Shown here: positions 19,591 through 28,544 of the stretch, piece by piece
Numbering within the stretch: the stretch's first letter is position 1
How the letters are laid out: each line of letters starts with the position of its first letter
Assembly (NCBI GenBank): GCA_026400535.1
Contig: JAPLOU010000043.1
Span: forward strand, 115,729-179,728
Origin: Hyphomicrobiales bacterium
GTDB lineage: Bacteria; Pseudomonadota; Alphaproteobacteria; Rhizobiales; Beijerinckiaceae
Length of the DNA stretch: 64,000 nt
Direction: 5' to 3'
Position numbers and translations under genes: made by a program
Notes under the pieces: model-generated
The model's input: the letters and a program-made list of their open reading frames with translations, nothing else
What the model was told of the DNA's origin: nothing
Databases searched by the model: none

Positions 19591-20550
19591 TCATCCGAGC
19601 TGCCGCCTGGCCTCGGCGCAATCGCGCTGCATCTGCCCGATCAGGGCATCGGGCGACTCGAATCTCTGTTCGGCGCGCACGAAGCCCGCAAAACGCACGT
19701 CGAGCACCTTGCCGTAAAGATCGCCGGCGAAATCGAACACGAAGGTCTCGAGGCGGGGGGCGCCGTCATCGAAGGTGGGACGCCGGCCAAAGCTCGCGAC
19801 TGCCTTATGCCAGGCATCGTCGAGCCTGACCTCGACGGCATAGATCCCATGGCGAAGCTTGTTGTCGGCGGGCAGGACCATGTTGGCCGTGGGAAAGCCA
19901 AGCAGGCGGCCGCGCTTGTCGCCATGGACAACCTCGGCCCTGATGGTCCAGCGCCGCCCGAGCAGGAGATTGGCCGCGGCCACATCGCCGTCAGCGAGGG
20001 CCTGGCGAATGCGCGAGGACGAAATCACCTGCCCTGATGCGTCATGAACCGGGTCAAGCGCTCGCACGGGCCGTCCGATGCTGCCGAAAGCCGCTGTCAG
20101 TGTCGCGACATCGCCAGACCGGGCTTTGCCGAAGGCGAAATCCGACCCCACAACCAGCGCCGCGGCATCGAGCCCTGCGAGCAGCAGATCATCGATGAAG
20201 CCGGTCGCGCTGAGCGCGGCAACGTCGCGGTTGAAGGCGAGTTCCAACACATGGCAGCATCCGCAATCCCGCGCCAGTTCGCGCTTGATCGGAGGAGGCG
20301 TCAGGCGAAATACCGGCTGCTCGGGGCGAAACAAGCTGCGCGGATGGGGTTCGAAGGTCAGTAACCCGAGCGGACGGCTCATCGTGGCGGCGAGCGCCCG
20401 GCCCTCCGCCAGAAGCGCCTGATGGCCAAGATGGATGCCATCGAAGTTACCGACCGCCAGAACGCAGCCGCGCGGTGGCCCGCCTTGCAGCCCTCGATCG
20501 GTCCAGGCGAGGGCTGTTGCCGTGGCCACGGGGAATTCGTCAGTCGTCAA
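19591..20550 (-). CDS. ribF: Bifunctional riboflavin kinase / FMN adenylyltransferase
   Basis: RibF makes FMN and FAD from riboflavin. The N-terminal FAD-synthetase half has GNFDGIHLGHQAL (nucleotidyltransferase HxGH motif) near residue 35. The C-terminal riboflavin-kinase barrel shows GDKRGRLLGFPTAN and the HGIYAV segment. Length 319 is typical. It sits between the chemoreceptor and the cheY-like gene; its start is divergent from that gene with about 200 bases between. No FMN riboswitch was noticed upstream. Confidence 0.94.
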   Translation of the reverse strand: MTTDEFPVATATALAWTDRGLQGGPPRGCVLAVGNFDGIHLGHQALLAEGRALAATMSRPLGLLTFEPHPRSLFRPEQPVFRLTPPPIKRELARDCGCCHVLELAFNRDVAALSATGFIDDLLLAGLDAAALVVGSDFAFGKARSGDVATLTAAFGSIGRPVRALDPVHDASGQVISSSRIRQALADGDVAAANLLLGRRWTIRAEVVHGDKRGRLLGFPTANMVLPADNKLRHGIYAVEVRLDDAWHKAVASFGRRPTFDDGAPRLETFVFDFAGDLYGKVLDVRFAGFVRAEQRFESPDALIGQMQRDCAEARRQLG

Positions 20551-20750
20551 GAGCGTCTCAATCTGTCAGCAACCACGTGCCAGCTTCGGTGACGCGTAGC
20601 CTCGCTTTCGTCAAGCCGTCAGCCGTGTGCCAACGGTGGCGCTTAACGCGTTATCAACCCGCTTGAACTATCCCAAAACCAGCATGGTCCGCTTTCCGGC
20701 CTGCATTCAGCATTGCAGGCCGTCGCCCATGAGTTCACGGAGTACGTCTG

Positions 20751-21134
20751 ATGGCCCTTGATACGTCTATACCGATCCTGGTTGTGGATGATTACCAGAC
20801 CATGGTTCGCATCATCAAGAACCTGCTGAAGCAGCTGGGTTTTGAGGACGTCGATGATGCCGCCGACGGAGCAGCAGCCCTTGGCAAGCTCAAGGAGAAG
20901 AAATACGGCCTCGTCATCTCCGACTGGAACATGGAGCCGATGAGCGGATACGATCTGCTGCGCCATGTGCGCTCGGATGACGGCCTGCGTTCGACGCCAT
21001 TCATCATGGTGACAGCCGAATCGAAGACCGAGAACGTGATCGCCGCCAAGAAGGCCGGTGTGAACAATTACATCGTCAAGCCGTTCAACGCCCAGACACT
21101 GAAGGCCAAGATCGAGGCCGTGGTCGGCACCTGA
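20751..21134 (+). CDS. CheY-like single-domain response regulator
   Basis: A 127-residue receiver domain with no output domain. The acidic pocket is Asp13/Asp14 (VVDD), the phosphoacceptor is Asp58 (ISDWNM), the switch Thr is Thr88 (MVTAES) and the conserved Lys is Lys110 (VKPF). The closeness to CheY (SDWNMEPMSGYDLL) and the CheZ-like gene 32 bases downstream argue for control of the flagellar motor. About 200 bases upstream are non-coding and shared with the divergent ribF. Confidence 0.9.
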   Translation: MALDTSIPILVVDDYQTMVRIIKNLLKQLGFEDVDDAADGAAALGKLKEKKYGLVISDWNMEPMSGYDLLRHVRSDDGLRSTPFIMVTAESKTENVIAAKKAGVNNYIVKPFNAQTLKAKIEAVVGT

Positions 21135-21166
21135 CGGATCCGGCGGCCCTTTCGAAAGGTGGAGCC

Positions 21167-21691
21167 ATGACGGCGTCCGGCGTTGAACAACGGCAAACGG
21201 ATCGGTCGGACCTTGGCAGCGCGGCGGCCTACATTGCCGAACTGAGGATGGCGATCAACGGGCTGGGCCTGCTCGACCTCGCCGAACGCAACCTTGGAAC
21301 GGCCCACGCCGACATCGAGGACGTGCTCTGCCAGACCCGCAAGGCGGCCGCTGTCATGCTCGAAACGGCCGAAAGTCTGCTCGGCAGCTGCGCCACCGGG
21401 CAGGCCTACAAATCCCTGGTCGAGCAGCGCATGATCGGCCTGATCGAGGCCAGTGGCTTTCAGGACCTGACCGGCCAGCGGCTCTGCCGCATTGTCCATT
21501 CGCTGCACGCGATCGAGGAGCGGCTTCGGCTGTTCGCGGCCCATGTCCAGGCGCAGGACGGCGAACTCCGCCTTGGCACCCACGAACTCGCGCGCAAGGC
21601 CCGCGCGATGGAGCAGATGCTCGCCGGCCCGGGCGCGCCGGGCGCCATGACCCAGGACGGAATTGACGAGTTGATGCGTCTGGCGGGTTGA
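21167..21691 (+). CDS. CheZ-like chemotaxis phosphatase
   Basis: A 174-residue mostly helical protein with the CheZ catalytic signature GFQDLTGQ, placing the acidic residue and the attacking-water Gln at about residues 100 and 104. In CheZ these insert into the CheY active site and dephosphorylate it. It is shorter than E. coli CheZ and lacks a clear C-terminal CheY-binding helix. Because it directly follows a CheY-like gene, that protein is the likely substrate. The stop is 12 bases from the convergent HAD gene. Confidence 0.82.
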   Translation: MTASGVEQRQTDRSDLGSAAAYIAELRMAINGLGLLDLAERNLGTAHADIEDVLCQTRKAAAVMLETAESLLGSCATGQAYKSLVEQRMIGLIEASGFQDLTGQRLCRIVHSLHAIEERLRLFAAHVQAQDGELRLGTHELARKARAMEQMLAGPGAPGAMTQDGIDELMRLAG

Positions 21692-21703
21692 CCGCGGACA
21701 CAA

Positions 21704-22591
21704 CTACCAGCTCAGGCGCGGCATCACATAGCTTGGACGGGCTTGCTGAGCCTCAAGCCAGGGGCCGAAGCCCCGGCGCCAGTCCTGGCCGCCGACATCG
21801 GCCCAGTGAATACCCTCGAACAGCAAGATCGCCTCGATCCCGAACGCGTTGGCGCCGGCCACATCGGTCCGCAGCGCATCCCCGACAGCGCGGACGCGAA
21901 CGATATCGACCGGGAGGCCCCGCACGCCCTCGGCCAGCACCAGCGCGCGCTCGTAGACCGGGCGATGCGGCTTTCCGGCATAGATCGTCTGGCCGCCGAG
22001 CTGTTCATAGGCCAGCGCCATGGCACCGGCGCAGGGGATCAGCCTGTCGCCGCGCTCGACGATGAGGTCCGGATTGGCGCAGATCATCACAAGGCCACGC
22101 TCCGCCATGCGCGCCAGCGTCGCCGCGTAGTCCGCGGGCGTCTCGCGCTCATCGTCGGTGAAGCCGGTGCAGATGCAGTAGGAAGCGTCGTTCAGCCCGG
22201 CCAGCACCATGTCCAGCCCCTTGAACAGGGTGTGATCGCGGTCTGGTCCCAGATGGAGCACCTTCTGGCCGGCGCGCTCCGTGATCAGCCCGCGCGTGAC
22301 GTCGCCCGAGGTGACGATGGCATCGAAGACGTCGCGTGGCACGCCGAAACCCATCATCTGGGGAATGACATCAACCGAAGGCCGCGGAGAGTTCGAGACC
22401 ATGACCACGGTTCCGCCGGCCGCGCGAAAACGCTGCAAGGCCGAGCAGGCGGCGGGATGGGCACGGTGGCCATTGTGGACCACGCCCCAGACATCGCAAA
22501 TCAGCACATCGGTGCTGGCGGCGAGCCCCGCAAATCCGGACAGGAGTTCGGGTAGGTCTGCCCGGCTCGCCACAGTCTGGCTCATCATCAT
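21704..22591 (-). CDS. HAD-superfamily class IIA hydrolase (TIGR01459 type)
   Basis: A 295-residue HAD-IIA phosphatase-like protein. Motif I reads ICDVWGVVHNG with the nucleophilic Asp, motif II is MVSNSPRPS, and a C2-cap region precedes AGKPHRPVYERAL (motif III Lys) and AVGDALRTDVAGANA (motif IV acids). The family is widespread in Alphaproteobacteria and commonly lies close to ribF and ileS, as here. Its substrate is not known; a small phosphorylated metabolite is likely. The start may be any of three adjacent Met codons. Confidence 0.87.
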   Translation of the reverse strand: MMMSQTVASRADLPELLSGFAGLAASTDVLICDVWGVVHNGHRAHPAACSALQRFRAAGGTVVMVSNSPRPSVDVIPQMMGFGVPRDVFDAIVTSGDVTRGLITERAGQKVLHLGPDRDHTLFKGLDMVLAGLNDASYCICTGFTDDERETPADYAATLARMAERGLVMICANPDLIVERGDRLIPCAGAMALAYEQLGGQTIYAGKPHRPVYERALVLAEGVRGLPVDIVRVRAVGDALRTDVAGANAFGIEAILLFEGIHWADVGGQDWRRGFGPWLEAQQARPSYVMPRLSW

Positions 22592-22685
22592 CCCTCAAGG
22601 CTCGTTGCGGACCATTCGCCCGCATCACCAAAGCGACGCTGCAGTGGCCGAGAGCGCCAGGATCGTCAAGTACCGCCGGCCCGGC

Positions 22686-24170
22686 TCAGGCGCTGGCGCG
22701 GCGCAGGGTAGCCCTGAAGGGAATGCGCTCGGCTTCCGGTTCCGGGCGCGGCAAGGCCGGAGGCGCGGCGGGCTCCACTGGCGCGGGTTCGGCGGGCGGG
22801 CGGCTGGCCTGCTGTGCGGCCGACTGGAAAACATCCGACCGCACCGGTCTTGGCGCGGATATGGCGAGGCCCTGCGCCAGCCTCACGTCAAGCTCAAGCA
22901 GATCGGCCACCTGCCTGTCGCTTTCGGCCTGCTCGCCGATGATCTCGATTCCCGCCCGGCGCATGAGCAGCGCAACGTCAGCCATGTCGACATCAAGGCC
23001 AGCGCTGCCCATGGCCTCCCCCGCCAGAACCCTGGTCGGCAACTTGACGAAGCGAACGCCACGCTCGGACAGCGAGGCCGGGTCCATGCGCAGGTCGGCG
23101 ACCTGGTCGACCGAAAAACGGATTCCCTTGGCCGAGATCGCGCCGATGATTCCGAGCCGCGTTGGATCGAGCTGGCGGAAAATCCGCTGCGGAATGTCGA
23201 TCACGAGGCGCGCGGCATGGCGCTGGTAGGTTTCGAGAACGCGGGCGATCGAGCCGAGCGAGCGGGCCTCAGCCCAGGTGCTCGGCGTCAGGTTGATCGA
23301 CAGGAACTCGTCCGTTCCCTTGGCATTGAGATGGCCGGCGATGGCCAGCGACTGGGTGAGGACCTGCGCGTCAAGGCTGGCGGCCTGGCCGGCGCGCTCG
23401 ATTGCGGGAATGAACTGCGCCGGCAGCAGCAGGGCGCCGTCGCCGAGGCGCAGACGCGCCAGAACCTCGTAGCCGACGGTCCGGCGATGGGGCAAAGCGG
23501 CGATGGGCTGCAAATGCACCTCGACGCCGCCGGCCTCGAAGGCATCGAGGATGGGCTGCAACCTGGCCTGCTCGCGGCGCACCATGTCCGCGTCGACGAC
23601 ATGGACCGGCTCGGCCGTCAGCACGGGCTGGGAGGCTGTCTCGGCGGCCGGTTTGGCAGCCACGCCGCCGGGGTTCGGCCTGCCGGCTGGCGACCGCGCC
23701 TCCTCCTGATCAGCGATCCGCCTTTCATGCTCCGACACGGCCGTGGCGACGTCGCGCAGGACGCCACCCAGAAGGCCGACTTCTGCCGTCAGCTCCGACA
23801 GGGCCAGCCGCGTCGGCGCGATGTCAGCTTCCCGAAGCGGTTCGGAGTTGATCCGCGACTGCAAACCTTCGAGCTTGATCCGGGTGGCGCCGAGCCGCAC
23901 GTTCAGCTCGCCGACATTGCGGGCGAGAGCCTCCGCCTGCCGGCGTCGGACGGTATCGAGGGCCAGCATGGCCGACAGACCCGACAGGGCAAGCACGACA
24001 ATGGCGGCGGGCAGGGCGAAGGCTGCCGGCAGGACCATGGCAAGGCCGACGCCCGCGAGCAGGCCGACCACCGTGCTGATCAGGGGCGCGCGCAGGGCAG
24101 GTTCAATGCGCGGCAGCCGGCGGCGCGTGTCGCTTGGCACAGGGGGCATTGAAGGGGGCGCATCAGCCAT
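22686..24170 (-). CDS. Membrane-anchored EAL-domain protein, catalytic site degenerate
   Basis: This 494-residue protein has two N-terminal hydrophobic segments (about residues 30-75), a coiled-coil region to about residue 140, a linker rich in Ala/Pro, and a C-terminal EAL domain (about residues 215-460). The EAL triplet is YEVLARL (Glu kept), INLTPS keeps the Asn, and VKLP keeps the Lys, but the DDFG motif is replaced by VDQV and the LEITE glutamate is replaced by IDIPQ. Phosphodiesterase activity is therefore doubtful; it may bind c-di-GMP as a receptor or have lost binding too. A Pro-rich tail follows. GAGG precedes the start. Confidence 0.85.
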   Translation of the reverse strand: MADAPPSMPPVPSDTRRRLPRIEPALRAPLISTVVGLLAGVGLAMVLPAAFALPAAIVVLALSGLSAMLALDTVRRRQAEALARNVGELNVRLGATRIKLEGLQSRINSEPLREADIAPTRLALSELTAEVGLLGGVLRDVATAVSEHERRIADQEEARSPAGRPNPGGVAAKPAAETASQPVLTAEPVHVVDADMVRREQARLQPILDAFEAGGVEVHLQPIAALPHRRTVGYEVLARLRLGDGALLLPAQFIPAIERAGQAASLDAQVLTQSLAIAGHLNAKGTDEFLSINLTPSTWAEARSLGSIARVLETYQRHAARLVIDIPQRIFRQLDPTRLGIIGAISAKGIRFSVDQVADLRMDPASLSERGVRFVKLPTRVLAGEAMGSAGLDVDMADVALLMRRAGIEIIGEQAESDRQVADLLELDVRLAQGLAISAPRPVRSDVFQSAAQQASRPPAEPAPVEPAAPPALPRPEPEAERIPFRATLRRASA

Positions 24171-24417
24171 GCTTCGACCTCAAGAAGACGACAATCCAAA
24201 CGGCCTCAGCGCCCGCGAATCACCACTCCAAGCCTACGACAGGCGCCGGATTATCGACAGTCGTGCTGTGCCCGGCGGCCTTCGCCGGCAGACAGGCGCG
24301 ATCATGCCGCCAGCGGGGCCTCAGCCATGCCGCCGCAGCGGTTTACTTGGCCAGCAAGCTTGCTACCCTGCAATCACGACAAGCCGCATCGCACGCCCAA
24401 TCCGTCAGGAGCCTTTC

Positions 24418-25758
24418 ATGTCGCCGTCCAGCCCGCGCCCAGCCCAACAGCCGAACGATCTTGAGTCGTTCTGGATGCCGTTCACCGCAAACCGCGCCTT
24501 CAAGAAGGCGCCCCGCATGATCGCCCGCGCGGAGGGAATGCACTACTACACCACCGACGGCAAACCGATCATGGATGGCACCGCCGGCCTGTGGTGCTGC
24601 AACGCCGGCCATGCGCGCAAGCCGATCATCCGGGCGATCCAGGCGCAGGCCGAAGAACTCGATTTCGCGCCGACCTTCCAGTTCGGCCACCCCAAGGTGT
24701 TCGCCGCCGCAGCGCGCGTCGCGGCGCTGGCGCCGGGCGATCTCGACCATGTGTTCTTCGCCGGCTCCGGCTCCGAGGCTGTCGACACCGCGCTCAAGAT
24801 CGCGATCGCCTACTGGAACGTCACCGGCAAAGGTTCGAAGACCCGGCTGATCGGCCGCGAGCGCGGCTATCACGGCGTCGGCTTCGGCGGCATTTCGGTC
24901 GGCGGCATCGTCAACAACAGAAAGTTCTTCGGCTCGCTCCTGGCCGGTGCCGACCACATGCCGACGACCTACAACCGCGAAAAGCAGGCCTTCTCAAAGG
25001 GCGAACCGGAATGGGGCGGGCATCTGGCGGACGAGCTTGAGCGCATCGTCACCTTGCATGACGCCTCGACCATCGCCGCCGTGATTGTCGAGCCGATGGC
25101 AGGCTCAACCGGCGTGCTGCCGCCGCCTGTCGGCTATCTCAAGAAGCTGCGCGAGATCTGCACCAAGCACGGCATCCTGCTGGTCTTCGACGAGGTGATC
25201 TCGGGCTTTGGCCGCCTCGGCTACGCCTTCGCCGCCGAGCGTTATGGCGTCATTCCGGACATGATCTGCTTCGCCAAAGGCGTCACCTCCGGCGCCGTTC
25301 CAATGGGCGGCGTGCTCGTGCGCAAGGGCATCTATGACGCCTTCATGAACGGGCCGGACCACGCCATCGAATTGTTCCACGGCTACACCTATTCGGGCCA
25401 TCCGCTGGCCGCCGCAGCAGCCCTGGCCGCCCTCGACATCTACAAGGAGGAGGGCCTGTTCGAAAATGCCAAACGGCTGGAGCCGATCTGGGCCGACGCC
25501 ATCATGTCGCTGAAGCAGGAGCCGAACGTCGTCGACATCCGCACGCTTGGACTGGTCGCCGGCATCGACCTCACCCCGCATGCCGACGGGCCAACGAAGC
25601 GCGGCTTCGCCGCGATGGACCACGCCTTCCACACTGAAGGGCTGATGCTGCGCTACACCGGCGACACGCTGGCACTGACCCCGCCGCTGATCATCACGGA
25701 AAGCCAGATCGACGAACTTGTGGAGAAGGTGAGGCGCACGATCAGGGCAGTGGCGTGA
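24418..25758 (+). CDS. Beta-alanine--pyruvate (omega-amino acid) aminotransferase
   Basis: A 446-residue class III PLP aminotransferase. FWMPFTANRAFK near the N-terminus is typical of the omega-amino acid:pyruvate subgroup; FAGSGSEAVDTALK binds the PLP phosphate, FDEVISGFGRLG holds the Asp contacting the pyridine N, and CFAKGVTSG carries the Schiff-base Lys. It would convert beta-alanine or related omega-amines to malonic semialdehyde with pyruvate as acceptor. The true start is ATG 24418 after CAGGAG; the ORF-track extension of 225 residues is spurious. A hairpin follows the stop. Confidence 0.9.
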   Translation: MSPSSPRPAQQPNDLESFWMPFTANRAFKKAPRMIARAEGMHYYTTDGKPIMDGTAGLWCCNAGHARKPIIRAIQAQAEELDFAPTFQFGHPKVFAAAARVAALAPGDLDHVFFAGSGSEAVDTALKIAIAYWNVTGKGSKTRLIGRERGYHGVGFGGISVGGIVNNRKFFGSLLAGADHMPTTYNREKQAFSKGEPEWGGHLADELERIVTLHDASTIAAVIVEPMAGSTGVLPPPVGYLKKLREICTKHGILLVFDEVISGFGRLGYAFAAERYGVIPDMICFAKGVTSGAVPMGGVLVRKGIYDAFMNGPDHAIELFHGYTYSGHPLAAAAALAALDIYKEEGLFENAKRLEPIWADAIMSLKQEPNVVDIRTLGLVAGIDLTPHADGPTKRGFAAMDHAFHTEGLMLRYTGDTLALTPPLIITESQIDELVEKVRRTIRAVA

Positions 25759-25772
25759 GCGCGAGCGCGTCG

Positions 25773-25798
25773 CCGGCGCGCCATTGCTGGCGCGCCGG
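25773..25798. terminator. Hairpin between convergent genes, candidate bidirectional terminator
   Basis: A perfect 10-bp inverted repeat (CCGGCGCGCC, loop ATTGCT, GGCGCGCCGG) sits in the 48-base gap between the convergent aminotransferase and quinone oxidoreductase genes. There is no T-run on either side, so it may act as a mRNA 3'-end barrier or Rho-assisted terminator instead of an intrinsic one. Confidence 0.5.
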
Positions 25799-25806
25799 GG
25801 CTGTGG

Positions 25807-26781
25807 TCATGGGATCAGGATAATCGAGCCAGTGGTCTTGCGGCTCTCAAGAGCGATGTGGGCCTGGGCCGCGTCCTTGAGCCTGTACTCGACCGGCTTC
25901 TGGATCTTGACCGCACCCGACATCACCACCTTGAATACGTCGCGGGAGCTGGCGAGCAGATCCGGGCGGGTGGCGATATGGTGGAACAGCGTCGGCCGGG
26001 TCAGCGACATCGATTTGCTGGCGAGGATGCCGGGCGAGATCGGGTCCGGCGGGCCGGATGCGGCACCGTACAACACCATGTGGCCGCGCAGGGCAAGGCA
26101 TTCGAGCGACTTCAGGAAGGTGTCCTTGCCGACGCCGTCATAGACGACCGCGACCCCCTTGCCGCCGGTGATCTGCTTCACGCGGGCGACGAAATCCTCC
26201 TTGGCGTAGATGATCGGGTGTTCGCAGCCATTCTTCCTGGCGAGTGCTGCCTTCTCCTCGGATGAGGTGGTGCCGATGACGTGGCAGCCGAGGTGGCGGG
26301 CCCACTGGCAGAGCAGAAGCCCCATGCCGCCCGCCGCCGCGTGCACCAGGATCCAGTCGCCCTTCTTCACCTTGAACGTCTGCTTGAGCAGATAGCGGGC
26401 GGTCATGCCCTGCAGCATGATGGCGGCGCCGATCTTGTCGGGGATTTCCTTCGGCAGCTTGACCATCTGGGCGGCATTGAAAATGCGCTTCTCGGCATAG
26501 GCGCCCGGCCCGCCGCCGGCATAGGCGATGCGGTCGCCGACCTTGAAGCCGCTGACAGCCGGGCCGAGCGCCTCGACCACGCCGGCGCCTTCAAGGCCGA
26601 TCACGCCGGGGAGCGCGGGCAGGACATAGGCCCCGGTGCGCTGATAGACATCGATGAAGTTCACGCCGATTGCCGTGTGCCGGATGAGCACCTGGCCCGG
26701 GCCCGGCTGGCCAACCTCGATATCCTCGTAGACCAGGGCATCGGGGCCACCGGGTTTGTGAATGCGCACTGCCTTGACCAT
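25807..26781 (-). CDS. NADPH:quinone oxidoreductase (zinc-independent MDR family)
   Basis: A 324-residue medium-chain dehydrogenase/reductase. It starts MVKAVRIHKPGGPDALVYED, has the GroES-like domain with RTGAYVLPALPGVIGLEGAG, and a Rossmann segment VHAAAGGMGLLLCQWA for NADPH. No structural-zinc Cys cluster is seen, matching the quinone oxidoreductase (Qor) branch. Start Met 26781 is preceded by AGAAGGTG; the ORF-track extension of 53 residues is spurious. Probable one- or two-electron reduction of quinones in the cytoplasm. Confidence 0.9.
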   Translation of the reverse strand: MVKAVRIHKPGGPDALVYEDIEVGQPGPGQVLIRHTAIGVNFIDVYQRTGAYVLPALPGVIGLEGAGVVEALGPAVSGFKVGDRIAYAGGGPGAYAEKRIFNAAQMVKLPKEIPDKIGAAIMLQGMTARYLLKQTFKVKKGDWILVHAAAGGMGLLLCQWARHLGCHVIGTTSSEEKAALARKNGCEHPIIYAKEDFVARVKQITGGKGVAVVYDGVGKDTFLKSLECLALRGHMVLYGAASGPPDPISPGILASKSMSLTRPTLFHHIATRPDLLASSRDVFKVVMSGAVKIQKPVEYRLKDAAQAHIALESRKTTGSIILIP

Positions 26782-26963
26782 CGCTGTCACCTTCTTGTGG
26801 TTGTCACTTGCACGCGATGGCGATGCCTGACGGACAGGCCGCTCGCCCATTGGCGTGGGACAAGACCATGGCCCTGAACCGGAGTGAATCGCAAGCCCGC
26901 AGGGCCGGGCCGCGCTTGACGCCACTTGCAGGGATGGCACAACCGTCGGCCATGGAGGCCCTC

Positions 26964-27293
26964 ATGCACCGTCTGATTCGCGCTGCCGTCCTCGCCCTTG
27001 GCCTTGCCGCCTGCACCAGCAGCGGGCAGTCCCCTGCCCCTTCGCCCCAGAACGCTCCGACCGGCGTGACGCCGAACACCTTCGTGCTGCCGACCGGCTC
27101 TGGCTGCTCGGGTGAGATCGCGCGCTTCCAGGCCGTCATGGACAATGACCTTGCCACCGGCCACACGACTGCCGGCGTGCATGGCCGGGTCTCCGCCGAG
27201 ATCGCGACGGCGCGGGCAACCTGCGCTGCGGGCCATGAAGGCGGCGCCGTCGGACAGCTCAACGCGACAAAGGCGAAGTTCGGCTATCGCTGA
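26964..27293 (+). CDS. Small putative lipoprotein
   Basis: A 109-residue protein with a lipoprotein signal peptide: HRLIRAAVLALGLAAC, with Cys following LAA (lipobox). The mature part contains CSGEIARFQAVMDNDLATGH and ARATCAAGHEGGAV, with two further cysteines. GGAGG lies 5 bases upstream of the chosen ATG (26964), which favours it over the earlier ATG at 26952. I do not recognise the family. It would be anchored to a membrane after processing by LspA. It precedes the EEP gene by 26 bases. Confidence 0.72.
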   Translation: MHRLIRAAVLALGLAACTSSGQSPAPSPQNAPTGVTPNTFVLPTGSGCSGEIARFQAVMDNDLATGHTTAGVHGRVSAEIATARATCAAGHEGGAVGQLNATKAKFGYR

Positions 27294-27319
27294 CGGTGTG
27301 CGGGCGCTAGGATTTCACC

Positions 27320-28441
27320 ATGCGCCTGCGTGTCGGAACCTTCAATGTCGAGAATCTGATCACGCGCCAGCGGTTTGGCGGCGCCGAGAGGTTCGGCGAC
27401 ACCGCGGCCGCCCTGTCGCTGTTCAACTTCCCGCAGGCCACCCAACGCGACGCGGTCGAGCAGTCGCTGGCCGTGGCTCTGGAGGATGACAAGCGCCAGA
27501 TGACGGCACTCGCCATGGCGGAGGGCGCAGCCGACATCTGGTGCCTGCAGGAGGTTGACTCGCTCGCCAGCCTGCAGGCCTTCTTCGCCAATTACGTGCA
27601 CCGCATCTCGGATCACCGGTTCGGACATTTCGCGCTGCTGAATGGCAACGACCGGCGCGGGATCGAGGTGGCGTTCGCGGCGCGGCGGGACCTGATCGCG
27701 CCAGCCGACGTGACGGTGACAAGCCATGCGGACGCAACCTATGGCGATCTTGAGGTGCATGACCGCGCGCTTGCGAACGCCGGCATCACCCGCGCAGACC
27801 GGCTGTTCAACCGTGACTGCCTGATGGTGGAGATGACCTGGACTGACCGGGCGCTCACGCTGTTCCTGTGCCACTTCAAGTCGATGAACAATGGCTCGGA
27901 CGATGGCCGGGCCGCTACCTTGCCGGTGAGGCGCGCCGAAGCACTGGGCGTGACCCGCATCATCAAGCGCCATTTCGGTCCGGGCTGGCGCGACGCAAAC
28001 TGGATCGTGGCGGGCGACCTCAACGGGTTCCGAGAGGCCATCGGCCCCCTGGGCGTGCTGCAGGACGAAGGGCCAAGCGGCATCGAGCCGCTGCTCGACA
28101 ACTTCGCGACCGACCCGCTGGAGACGCTGCCGCGGCATGAGCGGTGGACCCATTTCCGCCGCTGGTGGAGCGAGGCGGACGGAGCCTTGCGCGAGCAGCA
28201 CATGCAACTCGACCATGTCCTGCTGTCGCCCGCGCTCGCCGCAGCCAATCCGGCGCCGCGCATCGATATCGTCCGCCGCGGGCAGCCCTACCGCGTGCCG
28301 CTCGATCCGCTCAGCGCAGACCGCAGCATCGCCGCGCTCTCACGCACGGCGGACCGCTATCCGCGCGTGGGCTGGGACAGGCCGAAAGCCTCCGATCACT
28401 GCCCGGTGGTGGTGGAGATCATCGTGCCCCAGGCGCGGTGA
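27320..28441 (+). CDS. Endonuclease/exonuclease/phosphatase (EEP) family protein
   Basis: A 373-residue EEP-fold protein with all the usual metal-site motifs: FNVENL near the N-terminus, CLQEVDS (catalytic Glu), AGDLNGF (Asp and Asn) and ASDHCPVV (Asp-His pair) at the C-terminus. The long insertion with RNADR-like charged residues is variable in the family. The target could be DNA, RNA, a phospholipid or an inositol phosphate; I cannot say which. No signal peptide is visible. AGGA precedes ATG 27320. Confidence 0.85.
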   Translation: MRLRVGTFNVENLITRQRFGGAERFGDTAAALSLFNFPQATQRDAVEQSLAVALEDDKRQMTALAMAEGAADIWCLQEVDSLASLQAFFANYVHRISDHRFGHFALLNGNDRRGIEVAFAARRDLIAPADVTVTSHADATYGDLEVHDRALANAGITRADRLFNRDCLMVEMTWTDRALTLFLCHFKSMNNGSDDGRAATLPVRRAEALGVTRIIKRHFGPGWRDANWIVAGDLNGFREAIGPLGVLQDEGPSGIEPLLDNFATDPLETLPRHERWTHFRRWWSEADGALREQHMQLDHVLLSPALAAANPAPRIDIVRRGQPYRVPLDPLSADRSIAALSRTADRYPRVGWDRPKASDHCPVVVEIIVPQAR

Positions 28442-28544
28442 ACTGCCCGCTTCCGGCACGGTGTCATGCACGTTTTGTCTGGCCAGCATCGGCGCGATCC
28501 GGTAACCCGGAGATAGGCGATCCATTGATCGGGGAGTTCTGAGC

